Of a stretch of 64,000 bases of DNA, positions 55,590 through 64,000 are shown piece after piece. The notes beneath the pieces were generated by a model. The model was not told where the DNA came from. It did not search any database and saw only the letters and a list, made by a program, of their open reading frames with translations. Source of the DNA: MPNP01 sp963668325 (lineage in GTDB: Bacteria > Pseudomonadota > Alphaproteobacteria > Rhodobacterales > Rhodobacteraceae); contig OY764222.1 of NCBI GenBank assembly GCA_963668325.1, positions 1,178,001 through 1,242,000 of the forward strand, given 5' to 3'. Each line of letters starts with the position of its first letter. The first letter of the stretch is position 1. A program made the position numbers and the translations under genes.

Positions 55590-58545
55590 TACCGACCCTC
55601 AGCAACAGCGGTTCATCTATATCTTCCCATTCGCCATAGCGAGCCAGGTGATCGTAATCATCGGATACAACCCCTTCACCACCATATCGTCGAGGTATGT
55701 ACCCCGTGTCAAGGCTCTGATAATTTTTTATGAGTTTCTGGAATTTTTCCCAATCTTGAAGGAAGGTATCGTTTCCATCCTTATCCTTCCGGTCAATTTC
55801 TTGAAATACGATTTTTCGACCAATTCCGATATAGCCTGCCTTGGAAACCTTGCCGGTATCTCCTTCCGTAAAGGATCCCTTTTCAGCCATTATGGTTTGT
55901 AGAGGAATTTGCTTATCATATTGGGAAATACTGCGAACAGAAGGAATCGCTCCAGATTTATAGTCAAACAAATACCATTCGTTTTCGGTACCCTTTACCA
56001 AATCCATCCGATCACATTTTGCCGTAAGAGTAAAACCAAGATCTTCAAATTCAAAATTACCAGATGCCTCCAACTCGTCAGGCTCACTGGTTTCTCGGAG
56101 TGATTTCTCAATATCAAGAATTTCTTTGAAGTTATGTTTCAGTGCGGATAACCAAACCCCTTCAACTACAGGAAGTGTTCCGGTTCCGGTTAATTCTTCG
56201 CTGGCCACTTCCCTTAACTTGGCGATTTCCGCTTCATCATCCTCAAAATCAAACATGGGAACAAATTGTTCCATAATTGAATGGAATCTTATTCCTCTTA
56301 ACAGATAACTCGGTTCAATTTTTAATCGAAAAACCGGTTTCAGGCGAAGGATATACCGGGCATATATCGCATAGGGGTCGGTAATTAGGGTCCTGACAGC
56401 TGTCACACTGATTTTCTTGGGACGAGACACAAGTGGTGGCGATGGTTGAGGTCGCTTGTAAAGTTCCTGCATGCTTTGGGGCTTTTCATATTGAGTGGCC
56501 AAATCCAACCAATAATCTCCCCGGGCTTTCATGCTTTTCAAGGCTGATAAGCCCTCAGGTTCAAGCCCAGCCAATAAATTTGTCAACCGACTGAGCCATC
56601 GTGAAGGATTAGTCGGGTCACCATCAACCAATGTGCTTCTTGATAGGATTACTTCCTTGCCCGATACTACTTGCTGGAAGTCATGGGCTGCCAGGCCAAT
56701 TCGGGCTTCAGGCAAGTTCAATCCGATCTGGCTTCGAAGGTTTCTGTTCAACCATGGGTCCTGACCAGGAAAAATGGGCCAGGTTCCTTCATTCAACCCA
56801 CCGGCAATGATTAGATCAGGGGCTTCCATCCGGGCATCTTCCGTATTCCAGAAATACAGGTTGGGAGTTGTTTCACTTCTGTGCTGGATACTGATCTCAC
56901 CAGCCAGACCAGAAAACAGTTCAGCGTAATCCTTGGGAGTTATATCCCCAAGTACGTGGGATTCCATTTTTATCTTGTTAAAGAGATTGTTTGCCTCCCT
57001 GGAGGCAACGATACCATTGTCCCAAAGTATTTCCGACTGCCCCTTGGGACCATTGGCCAATTTTGTGGCAATATGTCTGTGGCGTAGGACAAACTCTTCC
57101 AGGGTGGCCTCGGTTGCCTGTTCCAGGTCGTTGACAATATTCTCAAACCAATTGAACCAACTAACTATTCGCCTATTGGCAGTTTGCGTCCGCAACCATC
57201 CGCCGGTTTGTTTCATGGGTTCATATTCAGGTCCCCTGGAACGAATATAAAACTCAAGATCCATAGCATATTGAAGATGTTTTTCATGGTCTGGACCAGA
57301 ATTTGTGAGGGGATGCTTTAATAGTGAGATAAACTCTTCAGGACTCGCTTCCTCCCCAATCAGGTTTGCAATGCTCAGTAAGAAATTACCGTGCGAACTT
57401 TTAAGAAAGGGTTCTCCGCGGAAATCTTGTGGTTCGATATCCCATTTTCGAAGCGAAGCTTTCACTTTCCTAATCAAGGATCTGTCTGGAGTAACCAAAG
57501 CAGCAGTTTTTCTATCCTCCAATGCCTTGCGCATCTGCAAGGCGATAATTACGGCTTCCATTCTTGAGGTAGGTGCCTCGACCATGGTCAGGCCCTCTGT
57601 TGCTTTTTTCAGGCTGGTCAGCTTTGGCCCATCAGATTTCCACTGGTTGGTAACAGGAGCCGGACGCAAGGCCAGGGAAATGAGAGTATTTCTGGGTTGA
57701 TTTGACTTGACATTGTTATTCCAAAGGGGAATTTCATAGGGAGAAATACCAAGATTGTTGGCTAGTAGGTATAACCGGTATTGTGGATGATCTACATGCG
57801 GAACATTCCCTCCCAGGCTGTCCCAAACCTTTGGCGGCAGGTCATAATCAAGGCAGGGCAGTACAAGTGCTCCTTGTGGCAATGATGCCACTTGTTGCAT
57901 AAAATATTGGGTTGATCCAACCGAGCCCGTTGATCCTGCAACTATGACCGGATGCTCAGGTGGGTTGTTTGCCCAACAATTCGCAAGAGCATCAATGACC
58001 AACCTCTGCCGAGCTGCCTGATCAGGGGTTTCATAGGTTTTCACGAACTCCCCCAGGATTTCCAGGAATTTAAGGCTTTCTTTCCAATGGGAAGACAGGT
58101 TGGTCTGGTCTACGGTTCCCAGAAGTGAAGGATTAACATTTTCTTCACTCAATTCATGCATAAGTGATTCCAGAGTTCTGGTAAGTTCATACTGGGCCAG
58201 ATGAGAAGCAAACCGTTTATTGTTTTCCAATAGTACCTTAATGGTTTGCATCAGTTCCAATCTTGTTCGAAGAGTAGAAACAGGTGGGGGTATTTCTGGA
58301 AACCGGGCATCCAGTTTCAGATCATTAAGCAAGGTCAGTTTTGGCAGAAAGGAATTCTTATGCTTGATGAATTCGGCAATAACTGCCTGCTGTAGACTTC
58401 TGGTACTCAGATAAATTTCAACCCGAGCCAAATCTTCGGGATTGCGGTCTTTCATTCTTGCCAAAAGCCCAGCCACAAATACCGAGGCAAAATTACATCC
58501 CGGTGGGACGGCAAAAACTCGTGGATTATTTTGAGCTGGAAACAT
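55576..58545 (-). CDS. addB: Double-strand break repair protein AddB
   Basis: This 989-residue protein starts FAVPPGCNFASVFVAGLL, a weak P-loop-like region typical of alphaproteobacterial AddB. It has APDLIIAGGLNEGTWPIFPG and the C-terminal nuclease LFDYKSGAIP. It ends TAG followed one codon later by TGA. Confidence 0.95.
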   Translation of the reverse strand: MFPAQNNPRVFAVPPGCNFASVFVAGLLARMKDRNPEDLARVEIYLSTRSLQQAVIAEFIKHKNSFLPKLTLLNDLKLDARFPEIPPPVSTLRTRLELMQTIKVLLENNKRFASHLAQYELTRTLESLMHELSEENVNPSLLGTVDQTNLSSHWKESLKFLEILGEFVKTYETPDQAARQRLVIDALANCWANNPPEHPVIVAGSTGSVGSTQYFMQQVASLPQGALVLPCLDYDLPPKVWDSLGGNVPHVDHPQYRLYLLANNLGISPYEIPLWNNNVKSNQPRNTLISLALRPAPVTNQWKSDGPKLTSLKKATEGLTMVEAPTSRMEAVIIALQMRKALEDRKTAALVTPDRSLIRKVKASLRKWDIEPQDFRGEPFLKSSHGNFLLSIANLIGEEASPEEFISLLKHPLTNSGPDHEKHLQYAMDLEFYIRSRGPEYEPMKQTGGWLRTQTANRRIVSWFNWFENIVNDLEQATEATLEEFVLRHRHIATKLANGPKGQSEILWDNGIVASREANNLFNKIKMESHVLGDITPKDYAELFSGLAGEISIQHRSETTPNLYFWNTEDARMEAPDLIIAGGLNEGTWPIFPGQDPWLNRNLRSQIGLNLPEARIGLAAHDFQQVVSGKEVILSRSTLVDGDPTNPSRWLSRLTNLLAGLEPEGLSALKSMKARGDYWLDLATQYEKPQSMQELYKRPQPSPPLVSRPKKISVTAVRTLITDPYAIYARYILRLKPVFRLKIEPSYLLRGIRFHSIMEQFVPMFDFEDDEAEIAKLREVASEELTGTGTLPVVEGVWLSALKHNFKEILDIEKSLRETSEPDELEASGNFEFEDLGFTLTAKCDRMDLVKGTENEWYLFDYKSGAIPSVRSISQYDKQIPLQTIMAEKGSFTEGDTGKVSKAGYIGIGRKIVFQEIDRKDKDGNDTFLQDWEKFQKLIKNYQSLDTGYIPRRYGGEGVVSDDYDHLARYGEWEDIDEPLLLRVGNGRD

Positions 58546-58667
58546 TTCTACGTAAATCAGGGATAGTGGGTGAGGATTACTTAGGGGCTAAACGTTATTT
58601 CTAGATACTGATTCAAGGTTGTTAGTCAAGCCAGTAGCCAAAATTAGGATTGAGGATTGAATTTTAT
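58546..58667. other. Spacer between addB and murU
   Basis: 122 bp. No gene and no strong signal. Confidence 0.5.
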
Positions 58668-59336
58668 TCATAATATCTTTTTGATTGTTTCTATTCCATA
58701 AGGTGTATCAATTACCGCCCATTTACCATCATAAATCAACCCTTTAATTTTTTTATTGTGGATTAACTTATCCCAGACCAAATTCAGGGAAAATACCTTG
58801 CCAAAACCACTTCCAATGACTGAAGGATTGATTATCTGGGCTCCCAGGTAAACCAACCCAGTGCTTTCGTTTGATCTTCTAGCCAGATTTGCCTTGGAAT
58901 CCATGACAAAATCGCCCTTTCCTAGAAAACCATAGGTGTTTTTCTTGGAACCCAGCATTAACAGGGCATCCATTTTTTCCGGGTTCCAAAATTGTTCGAG
59001 CATTAGAAGTGGGTTTTGTCCAAACCAGTAATTATCGGCATTCAAGGTAAAAACGGGATCTGTGCCCAGGTAAGGGAGTGCATTGAGTAGTCCACCACCA
59101 GTTTCCAGTATGTCAGGTTTTTCAACAATGACTCTGATAGAGGCATTGGGGGTAAGGTGATCCACTATTTTGTTGCTAAGGTAATGCGCATTGACAACTA
59201 CGTTTTCCATACCAGCTTGGTTGGTTAGCCCCAAAGCATGATCAAGAAGAGTAGTCTTTCCAATTTTGATCAATGGTTTTGGCTTATTTTTGACCAAAAC
59301 TCCCAATCGGGTTCCAAAACCCGCTGCAAAAATCAT
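58668..59336 (-). CDS. murU: N-acetylmuramate-1-phosphate uridylyltransferase-type nucleotidyltransferase
   Basis: This 222-residue protein has AAGFGTRL near the start, KPKPLIKIGKTTLLDHAL and FTLNADNYW. With the sugar kinase before it, it forms UDP-MurNAc in cell-wall recycling (established for AmgK-MurU). The usual few N-terminal residues (IKPNSA) are encoded upstream in frame but lack a standard start codon, so the ATG is taken. Confidence 0.85.
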   Translation of the reverse strand: MIFAAGFGTRLGVLVKNKPKPLIKIGKTTLLDHALGLTNQAGMENVVVNAHYLSNKIVDHLTPNASIRVIVEKPDILETGGGLLNALPYLGTDPVFTLNADNYWFGQNPLLMLEQFWNPEKMDALLMLGSKKNTYGFLGKGDFVMDSKANLARRSNESTGLVYLGAQIINPSVIGSGFGKVFSLNLVWDKLIHNKKIKGLIYDGKWAVIDTPYGIETIKKIL

Positions 59337-59354
59337 TGCTGAATTTGGTTTGAT

Positions 59355-60368
59355 TTATTTACTCCTAAGTCTTTCCAGGTTTCTTGGTGAAGGTTTTGGT
59401 AGAGTATTCATGACAAAAGAAGTTAAATCACCTTTTTTTGCAACCTCCAGATCGCTCATGAGATAATTCCAAACCCTGGGAATATAATCAACATACCAAC
59501 TCTTGGAATCTCGAATTGCCAATCGGGCAAAAACACCGATTATCCTCAAATTTCTTTGAATCCCTGAGATGGCAACCCCTTTTTCAACTGCGGAAAGAGA
59601 ATCCCCGGTTAGTTCGGCATATCTTTTCAACAGCTTATCTTTAAGTTGTTTGGAGATATCTCTTCGGGCATCCTCCACCAAGGACACAAGATCATAGGAT
59701 GTTTGCCCACTTGATCCATCCTGAAAGTCAATTATACCTGTTTTTTTTAGACCAGTACGCTCGGGCAACCAAAGGAGATTTTCGGCATGGTAATCCCGAT
59801 GGACAAACACTTGTTTCTCATTTAAATCAGCAATGGCGTCTGAAACCAGGGTTGTCAGATAAGTCACATCTTTCTTGGGTATCTCGTCTTCCAATATATT
59901 TTGGGCATACCAGGTTAGGGATAATGTGGCCAGTTCACCCTGAATTTTTGGCGTGTAGGCGGGTATATTGGCTGGTAAGGCTTTTTCCCTCAGTGTTATC
60001 AAGATATCCAGAGCGACAAGGTAGATTTCCATCTCCATCTCGGGATTATTCATTAGGAGGGAACTGAAAAGGTTATCACCTAGATCCTCGAGTATCAGAA
60101 ACCCCCTGGATAAGTCTCTTGCAATTATTTTTGGTGCACTAAAGCCATGATCTGTTAAATATTCCGAAATCCTAATGAAGGGTTCCAGGGATCCGCAGGA
60201 TTTTATGGGGGCATCCATCAAAACAGCAGTTTTGGGCCCTGAGGATAACCGGTAGTATTTTCGAGGTGATGCATCACCAGCCAGGTTGGCTATGTCCCAT
60301 CCATCCCATCTATTCTTCGTTAGAAATTGGTGTCTTTCTTGGGTTCGTTTATCCAAGGGTATCCTCAA
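59355..60368 (-). CDS. amgK: N-acetylmuramate/N-acetylglucosamine kinase-type phosphotransferase
   Basis: This 337-residue aminoglycoside-phosphotransferase fold has SPRKYYRL near the start, LILEDLGD, VFVHRDYHAENLLWL (catalytic Asp) and GIIDFQDGSSG (metal). It sits between tsaE and murU, as in many Alphaproteobacteria. It phosphorylates MurNAc at C1. It overlaps tsaE by 20 bases. Confidence 0.88.
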   Translation of the reverse strand: MRIPLDKRTQERHQFLTKNRWDGWDIANLAGDASPRKYYRLSSGPKTAVLMDAPIKSCGSLEPFIRISEYLTDHGFSAPKIIARDLSRGFLILEDLGDNLFSSLLMNNPEMEMEIYLVALDILITLREKALPANIPAYTPKIQGELATLSLTWYAQNILEDEIPKKDVTYLTTLVSDAIADLNEKQVFVHRDYHAENLLWLPERTGLKKTGIIDFQDGSSGQTSYDLVSLVEDARRDISKQLKDKLLKRYAELTGDSLSAVEKGVAISGIQRNLRIIGVFARLAIRDSKSWYVDYIPRVWNYLMSDLEVAKKGDLTSFVMNTLPKPSPRNLERLRSK

Positions 60369-60831
60369 GTTTTGGAAGGCATGCTGAATCTTTGGTCAGG
60401 ATTGTTATTTTTCTTCTATTTTCAAATTTAGGATGTGGTTCAAAGATGATTTCGATTGGGTCATCTGGAGTGAACTGCCCCAATTTCTCGCCCCATTCAA
60501 TGATACAGAGTGAAGTTTCAAACGCCTCTTCCAATCCCAGTTCCATAATTTCCAAATCAGATTCAATCCGGTACAGATCAACATGCCAGATTTCTATTTT
60601 ATCTGCTTGGTAACATTGTACAAGTGTATAGGTTGGTGATGGGATATCCTCCTTCTGGTTTGATTGCGTCAAAAGAGATGAAATTATGGCCCTGGCAAGG
60701 ACAGATTTACCTGAACCAATTGGACCTTTAAGCAAAAGAACCGTACCTTGACCTAGGCTAGGAAGTAGTCTTTTGGCCAAATTTAGAGTGTCTTCCTCAG
60801 AATCAGAAATAAGGGAAGATTTGAAAGCCAT
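60349..60831 (-). CDS. tsaE: tRNA t6A synthesis ATPase TsaE
   Basis: 160 residues with Walker A LKGPIGSGKSVLARA, PSPTYTLVQCY and HVDLYRIES. It is part of the TsaBDE complex for tRNA N6-threonylcarbamoyladenosine. First gene of the leftward set. Confidence 0.94.
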   Translation of the reverse strand: MAFKSSLISDSEEDTLNLAKRLLPSLGQGTVLLLKGPIGSGKSVLARAIISSLLTQSNQKEDIPSPTYTLVQCYQADKIEIWHVDLYRIESDLEIMELGLEEAFETSLCIIEWGEKLGQFTPDDPIEIIFEPHPKFENRRKITILTKDSACLPKLEDTLG

Positions 60832-61212
60832 AATTCTCTTATACCTTAATCAAAAAACAGAAAAAATGAGAATTATATAGTCAGGGCTGGAAAACTCCTC
60901 CTTATAAATATTTTCCACTTTTTGTAATTGGGGCTATGGTAAGTTTAGTATGAAGGTCAGCAAGTTCAAAAAAATCTAGCTGAAACTATTTGTTCATACC
61001 TCATTTAAAATCAGGGAGATGGTTTTTAGATATATATCCTGAGGTGATGGTATTCCGACTTAAGGATTTTAAACCACCAGGAACTAAAATCAGGTTCTTA
61101 GAGTGAGCAGGGAAATATTAATTCCCAAGACAATCTACTAACTATCTATCCCATACCCCGAGCGAGTAAATTTTGGTTACCAGATCAAGAAACTAATGTC
61201 AGAAGAAAATAA
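60832..61212. other. Spacer between tsaE and the AAA ATPase gene
   Basis: 381 bp, AT-rich, with no gene or clear repeat. It must contain two divergent promoters. Confidence 0.5.
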
Positions 61213-62292
61213 ATGGGAAACAAGCTTTCCACAATTAGGATAAAAAGATACAAATCCCTTAAAGAAAGCCATGTTGAGATGCAAGATCTCAATGTTCTGA
61301 TAGGTGCGAATGCCGCGGGCAAATCAAATTTTCTAAGTTTGTTTACCTTGGTCCAAAATATATTAAATCAAAAATTGCAGTATTATGTAATCCAGAAGGG
61401 CGGGCCTGATAATTTGCTCCATTTTGGTCGAAAAACCTCAACTAATTTTGAAATTGAACTCCAATTTAGGGACTCCAGTTACTACGAGTTTATATTAGAA
61501 CCAACACCAGATAACCAAATGGTTTTTGTGCGTGAGGTTTTTGCTAGGGGAGGTGCTGAATATAATCAACTTCAAATTGCCCATTTAGAATCTAATTTGC
61601 CTACGACAAGGGAGAATAATTTTCACCCAACATTGAAACCAATGAAAGGATGGTACGTTTACCATTTTCATGACACGAGCCAAAGTTCCCGGATAAAACA
61701 ATTACATAACATCGACGATAACTTATTTCTCCACCCTGATGCAGGGAATTTAGCAGCTTTCCTTTACTTACTAAACAAAAAGCATCCATTAGAGTATGAT
61801 TTTATTGTAAAGACAGTTAGATTGGTTGCCCCATTTTTTGATAATTTTATTCTCAGACCCCATCCTCACAATGAGGATTTAATCGAACTGGAGTGGAAAG
61901 ATAAGAGAAACAACACACCTTGGAATGCTCATTTACTTTCTGATGGAACGTTAAGATTTATTTGCCTTGCAACCCTTTTATTGCAGCCTGCTATTTATCA
62001 ACCGGAAATCATCATTATTGACGAGCCAGAACTCGGACTAAATCCATATGCCATTGATTTACTTGGAGGTATATTGAGATCTGTTTCCAAACAAAGCCAG
62101 ATCATTATTACAACCCAAGCAACTGGCCTATTGAATTGTTTTTCACCAAATGATGTTATCGTAGTAGATCGCATTAATGGGGTATCAACTTTACGACGTC
62201 TGGATGAAAGTGAATTAGGTAATTGGCTTGAAGATTTTTCGTTGGGACATCTCTGGGAAATGAACGTTATCGGGGGCAGACCTGCTCAATGA
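61213..62292 (+). CDS. AAA family ATPase (AAA_21/OLD-like), defence-type
   Basis: This 359-residue ABC-type ATPase has Walker A LIGANAAGKSNFLSL (near 31-45), the signature-like LLSDGTLRFICLATLL, Walker B IIIIDEPELGLNPYAI and the H-loop region ITTQATGLLN. Such ATPases are commonly followed by a DUF4276 gene, and here a truncated one begins in the ATGA overlap. The pair resembles OLD/PARIS-like ATPase-nuclease defence modules. It is inserted between core genes. Confidence 0.82.
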   Translation: MGNKLSTIRIKRYKSLKESHVEMQDLNVLIGANAAGKSNFLSLFTLVQNILNQKLQYYVIQKGGPDNLLHFGRKTSTNFEIELQFRDSSYYEFILEPTPDNQMVFVREVFARGGAEYNQLQIAHLESNLPTTRENNFHPTLKPMKGWYVYHFHDTSQSSRIKQLHNIDDNLFLHPDAGNLAAFLYLLNKKHPLEYDFIVKTVRLVAPFFDNFILRPHPHNEDLIELEWKDKRNNTPWNAHLLSDGTLRFICLATLLLQPAIYQPEIIIIDEPELGLNPYAIDLLGGILRSVSKQSQIIITTQATGLLNCFSPNDVIVVDRINGVSTLRRLDESELGNWLEDFSLGHLWEMNVIGGRPAQ

Positions 62293-62387
62293 CTAGATTG
62301 GTTATTTTCTGCGAAGGGCTAAGTAAGGAAACATTTGCCGAAATGTTCTATAAGAAAATTGTTTCTCCAGTGCTTCACGTATTCTGA
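62289..62387 (+). pseudogene. Truncated DUF4276 partner (32 codons)
   Basis: ATG overlapping the ATPase stop starts MTRLVIFCEGLSKETFAEMF and ends TGA after HVF. LVIFCEGxSKETF is the opening of DUF4276 proteins, which are normally about 200 residues long. Nothing in the following 123 bp continues it in any frame, so the rest is deleted. Confidence 0.7.
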
Positions 62388-62510
62388 ACTTGTTCGATAA
62401 TTCCAAGATAATTATTACTCGCAACTGTTGAAAGGTAATCTACAACCAAGTCTGGATAGCCATTTACAACCTTCCGGATTCACATTGGGTGGGTGAGTTT
62501 ATCTTACAGG

Positions 62511-63485
62511 TCACCCACGACCATGTAGCTCATCCCAGTTTATATCAGGTGCGATTGGTGTAATACGGGTTGGGTTGATGGTATTATGGCTTTCAAAGTA
62601 GTGACGACGTGCATGGACCATATTGACTGTCTCACATATACCTGGCCATTGATAAAGATCTCGGGAGTAGGCCCATAAACACGGATAATCGACAAGACGT
62701 TTGATTGAGCATTTGAAATGGCTGACATAAATACTATCAAAACGATATAGCGTCGGAAATAATCTCCAATCGGCTTCAGTAGGCTGATCTCCTACCAAAA
62801 AGCGTTTATTACCAAGGCGTTCTTCCAGCCAATCAAGTGTTTCAAACAGCGGATAAACAGCTTCCTCATAGGCGTCCTGTGTAGTCGCAAAACCAGCCTT
62901 ATAAACTCCATTATTCACAGTATTGTAAATTCGATCATTGAGCTGGTCAATTTCTTTATGAAGGGGTTCGGGATAATAATCGCCCTCTTTCGCACCAACA
63001 TCATCGAATGCAGAATTTAGCATGCGAATTATTTCCGAAGATTCATTTGAAACGATTGTGTTGTTTTCAGTATCCCAGATGATAGGAACAGTTACACGTC
63101 CTGTATATTTAGAATCAGCCCTGGTGTATATCTGATGGGTAAATTCAAGATCAAAGAGTTGGTCTCCGACAATACCCAGTTCATCTTTTTGAAATGTCCA
63201 TCCATTATCTGCCATATACCAATGGACAAAAGAGACGCCGATTAAATCTTCAAGCCCTTTAAGTTTCCGGTAAATCAATACGCGATGTACCCAGGGACAT
63301 GCATAGCTGGTATAGAGATGATAACGCCCTGATTCAGCTTTAAAGCCAGCTTTGCCACTAGGTCCAGCAGATCCATCTTTGGTAATCCAGTTACGGAATT
63401 GTGCTTCGGTACGAACAAATTTACCTCCAGTAGTTTTTGTGTCATACCATTGGTCAAGCCATTTACCATCTACTAAACTTCCCAT
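62511..63485 (-). CDS. yqjG: Glutathionyl-hydroquinone reductase (YqjG/ECM4-type)
   Basis: This 324-residue xi-class glutathione transferase has the active Cys63 in YTSYACPWVHR, VPIIWDTENNTIVSNESSEII and the C-terminal FVHWYMADNGW/NPTRITP elements. It reduces glutathionyl-hydroquinones with glutathione. The stop TGA is followed by no clear terminator. Confidence 0.92.
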   Translation of the reverse strand: MGSLVDGKWLDQWYDTKTTGGKFVRTEAQFRNWITKDGSAGPSGKAGFKAESGRYHLYTSYACPWVHRVLIYRKLKGLEDLIGVSFVHWYMADNGWTFQKDELGIVGDQLFDLEFTHQIYTRADSKYTGRVTVPIIWDTENNTIVSNESSEIIRMLNSAFDDVGAKEGDYYPEPLHKEIDQLNDRIYNTVNNGVYKAGFATTQDAYEEAVYPLFETLDWLEERLGNKRFLVGDQPTEADWRLFPTLYRFDSIYVSHFKCSIKRLVDYPCLWAYSRDLYQWPGICETVNMVHARRHYFESHNTINPTRITPIAPDINWDELHGRG

Positions 63486-63732
63486 TAGGATTTCCTTTCA
63501 TATGAATTTAGGCAAAGTTTATTTTCAACGTGCCTGGAGTTCCATCATTAACAAAGCTCAGTATAAATCCTAATCAAAATCTTGAAAGAGATTTAAAGGT
63601 ATCTTCGGATTCGCTAGTAACGGCAATATATTCTCATGGTTGACAATTCTACAATTCCGATGGGTGGTTTCAATTTCAACCTTGGAAATTATATTAATCA
63701 GTTCAAGTTGAAATTATGCGGAGAATAAGCCC
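63486..63732. other. Divergent spacer before ahcY
   Basis: TTGACA at 63640-63645 could be a -35 box, but no good -10 follows. GGAG precedes the ahcY ATG. I see no fold that I can call a SAM or SAH riboswitch. Confidence 0.4.
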
Positions 63733-64000
63733 ATGAGCAGGCCATATATTGTTAAAGATTTATCCCTGGCAGAGTTCGGTAGAAAGGAAATTTTGATAGC
63801 CGAGACCGAGATGCCGGGTTTAATGGCATTGCGAAAGGAATTTTCTTCCAAGCGTCCACTAGAAGGTGCCAGAATAGCCGGTTCTCTTCATATGACCATC
63901 CAAACGGCGGTGTTGATTGAAACCCTGGTTGAATTGGGTGCAAAAGTCAGATGGGCATCCTGTAATATCTTCTCGACCCAAGATCATGCAGCAGCAGCTA
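63733..64000 (+). CDS. ahcY: Adenosylhomocysteinase, 3' end outside window
   Basis: The first 89 residues run from MSRPYIVKDLSLAEFGRKEI through ETEMPGLMALRKEF, GARIAGSLHMTIQTAVLIET and CNIFSTQDHAAAA, the unmistakable start of S-adenosylhomocysteine hydrolase. It splits SAH to homocysteine and adenosine. Cut by the window edge. Confidence 0.96.
   Translation, partial: MSRPYIVKDLSLAEFGRKEILIAETEMPGLMALRKEFSSKRPLEGARIAGSLHMTIQTAVLIETLVELGAKVRWASCNIFSTQDHAAAA

Noticed and set aside
63486..63732. SAH or SAM riboswitch before ahcY
   Set aside because: No conserved core or stable multi-helix fold could be recognised by eye.
1..64000. CRISPR array
   Set aside because: No regularly spaced short repeats were seen anywhere in the window.

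Overview
The window looks like part of an alphaproteobacterial chromosome of moderate to low GC. The best evidence is the conserved block at the right: accD-folC facing trxA-addA-addB, then murU, amgK and tsaE, with ahcY at the edge. This order is familiar from Alphaproteobacteria (established knowledge; no species can be named). ilvD, a GDPD phosphodiesterase and a glutathionyl-hydroquinone reductase belong to the same backbone.

The left two thirds is an accessory region that is visibly more AT-rich outside the insertion sequences. Bases 1-3573 are the wreck of a mobilisable element: a DUF3991/Toprim protein cut by the window edge, and a relaxase pseudogene truncated by an ISAs1-type element. 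Bases 3599-21729 are a large defence locus. It holds a complete SspABCD-type DNA phosphorothioation set (sspA on +; sspB-sspC-sspD on -) and a DUF262/DUF1524 effector of the SspE/GmrSD kind convergent with sspD. It also holds a tight five-gene operon (SF2 helicase, 72-aa protein, DndD-like SMC ATPase, 153-aa protein, 748-aa multi-HTH protein) and a GHKL-ATPase gene broken by one TAG. The operon is the best candidate here for an undescribed phosphorothioation-linked module.

Bases 22154-28362 are a compact histidine operon, hisG-hisN-hisC::hisB-hisH-hisA-hisF-hisIE. HisC is fused to HisB and hisD is missing. Its tail runs into a DUF4209-type gene that an insertion sequence has split, leaving an exact 9-bp target duplication. 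Bases 32007-36115 hold two more transposons: an IS1182-type element nested in a short ISAs1-like element, and an ISNCY-type element.

Bases 36288-45279 are a second defence patch: a helicase-nuclease, an orphan BrnA antitoxin, a tyrosine recombinase, an AbiE-type toxin-antitoxin pair whose toxin carries an in-frame TAG, an IS1634-like transposase scrap, and a second copy of the multi-HTH protein. A small AAA ATPase plus a truncated DUF4276 partner sits between tsaE and the reductase gene.

Three accessory genes (relaxase, GHKL ATPase, AbiEii) are each interrupted by a single in-frame TAG and by no other visible lesion in the part present. Core genes such as addB and folC end normally at TAG, so genome-wide recoding is unlikely, but the coincidence deserves a check. 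No tRNA, rRNA or CRISPR array was recognised.
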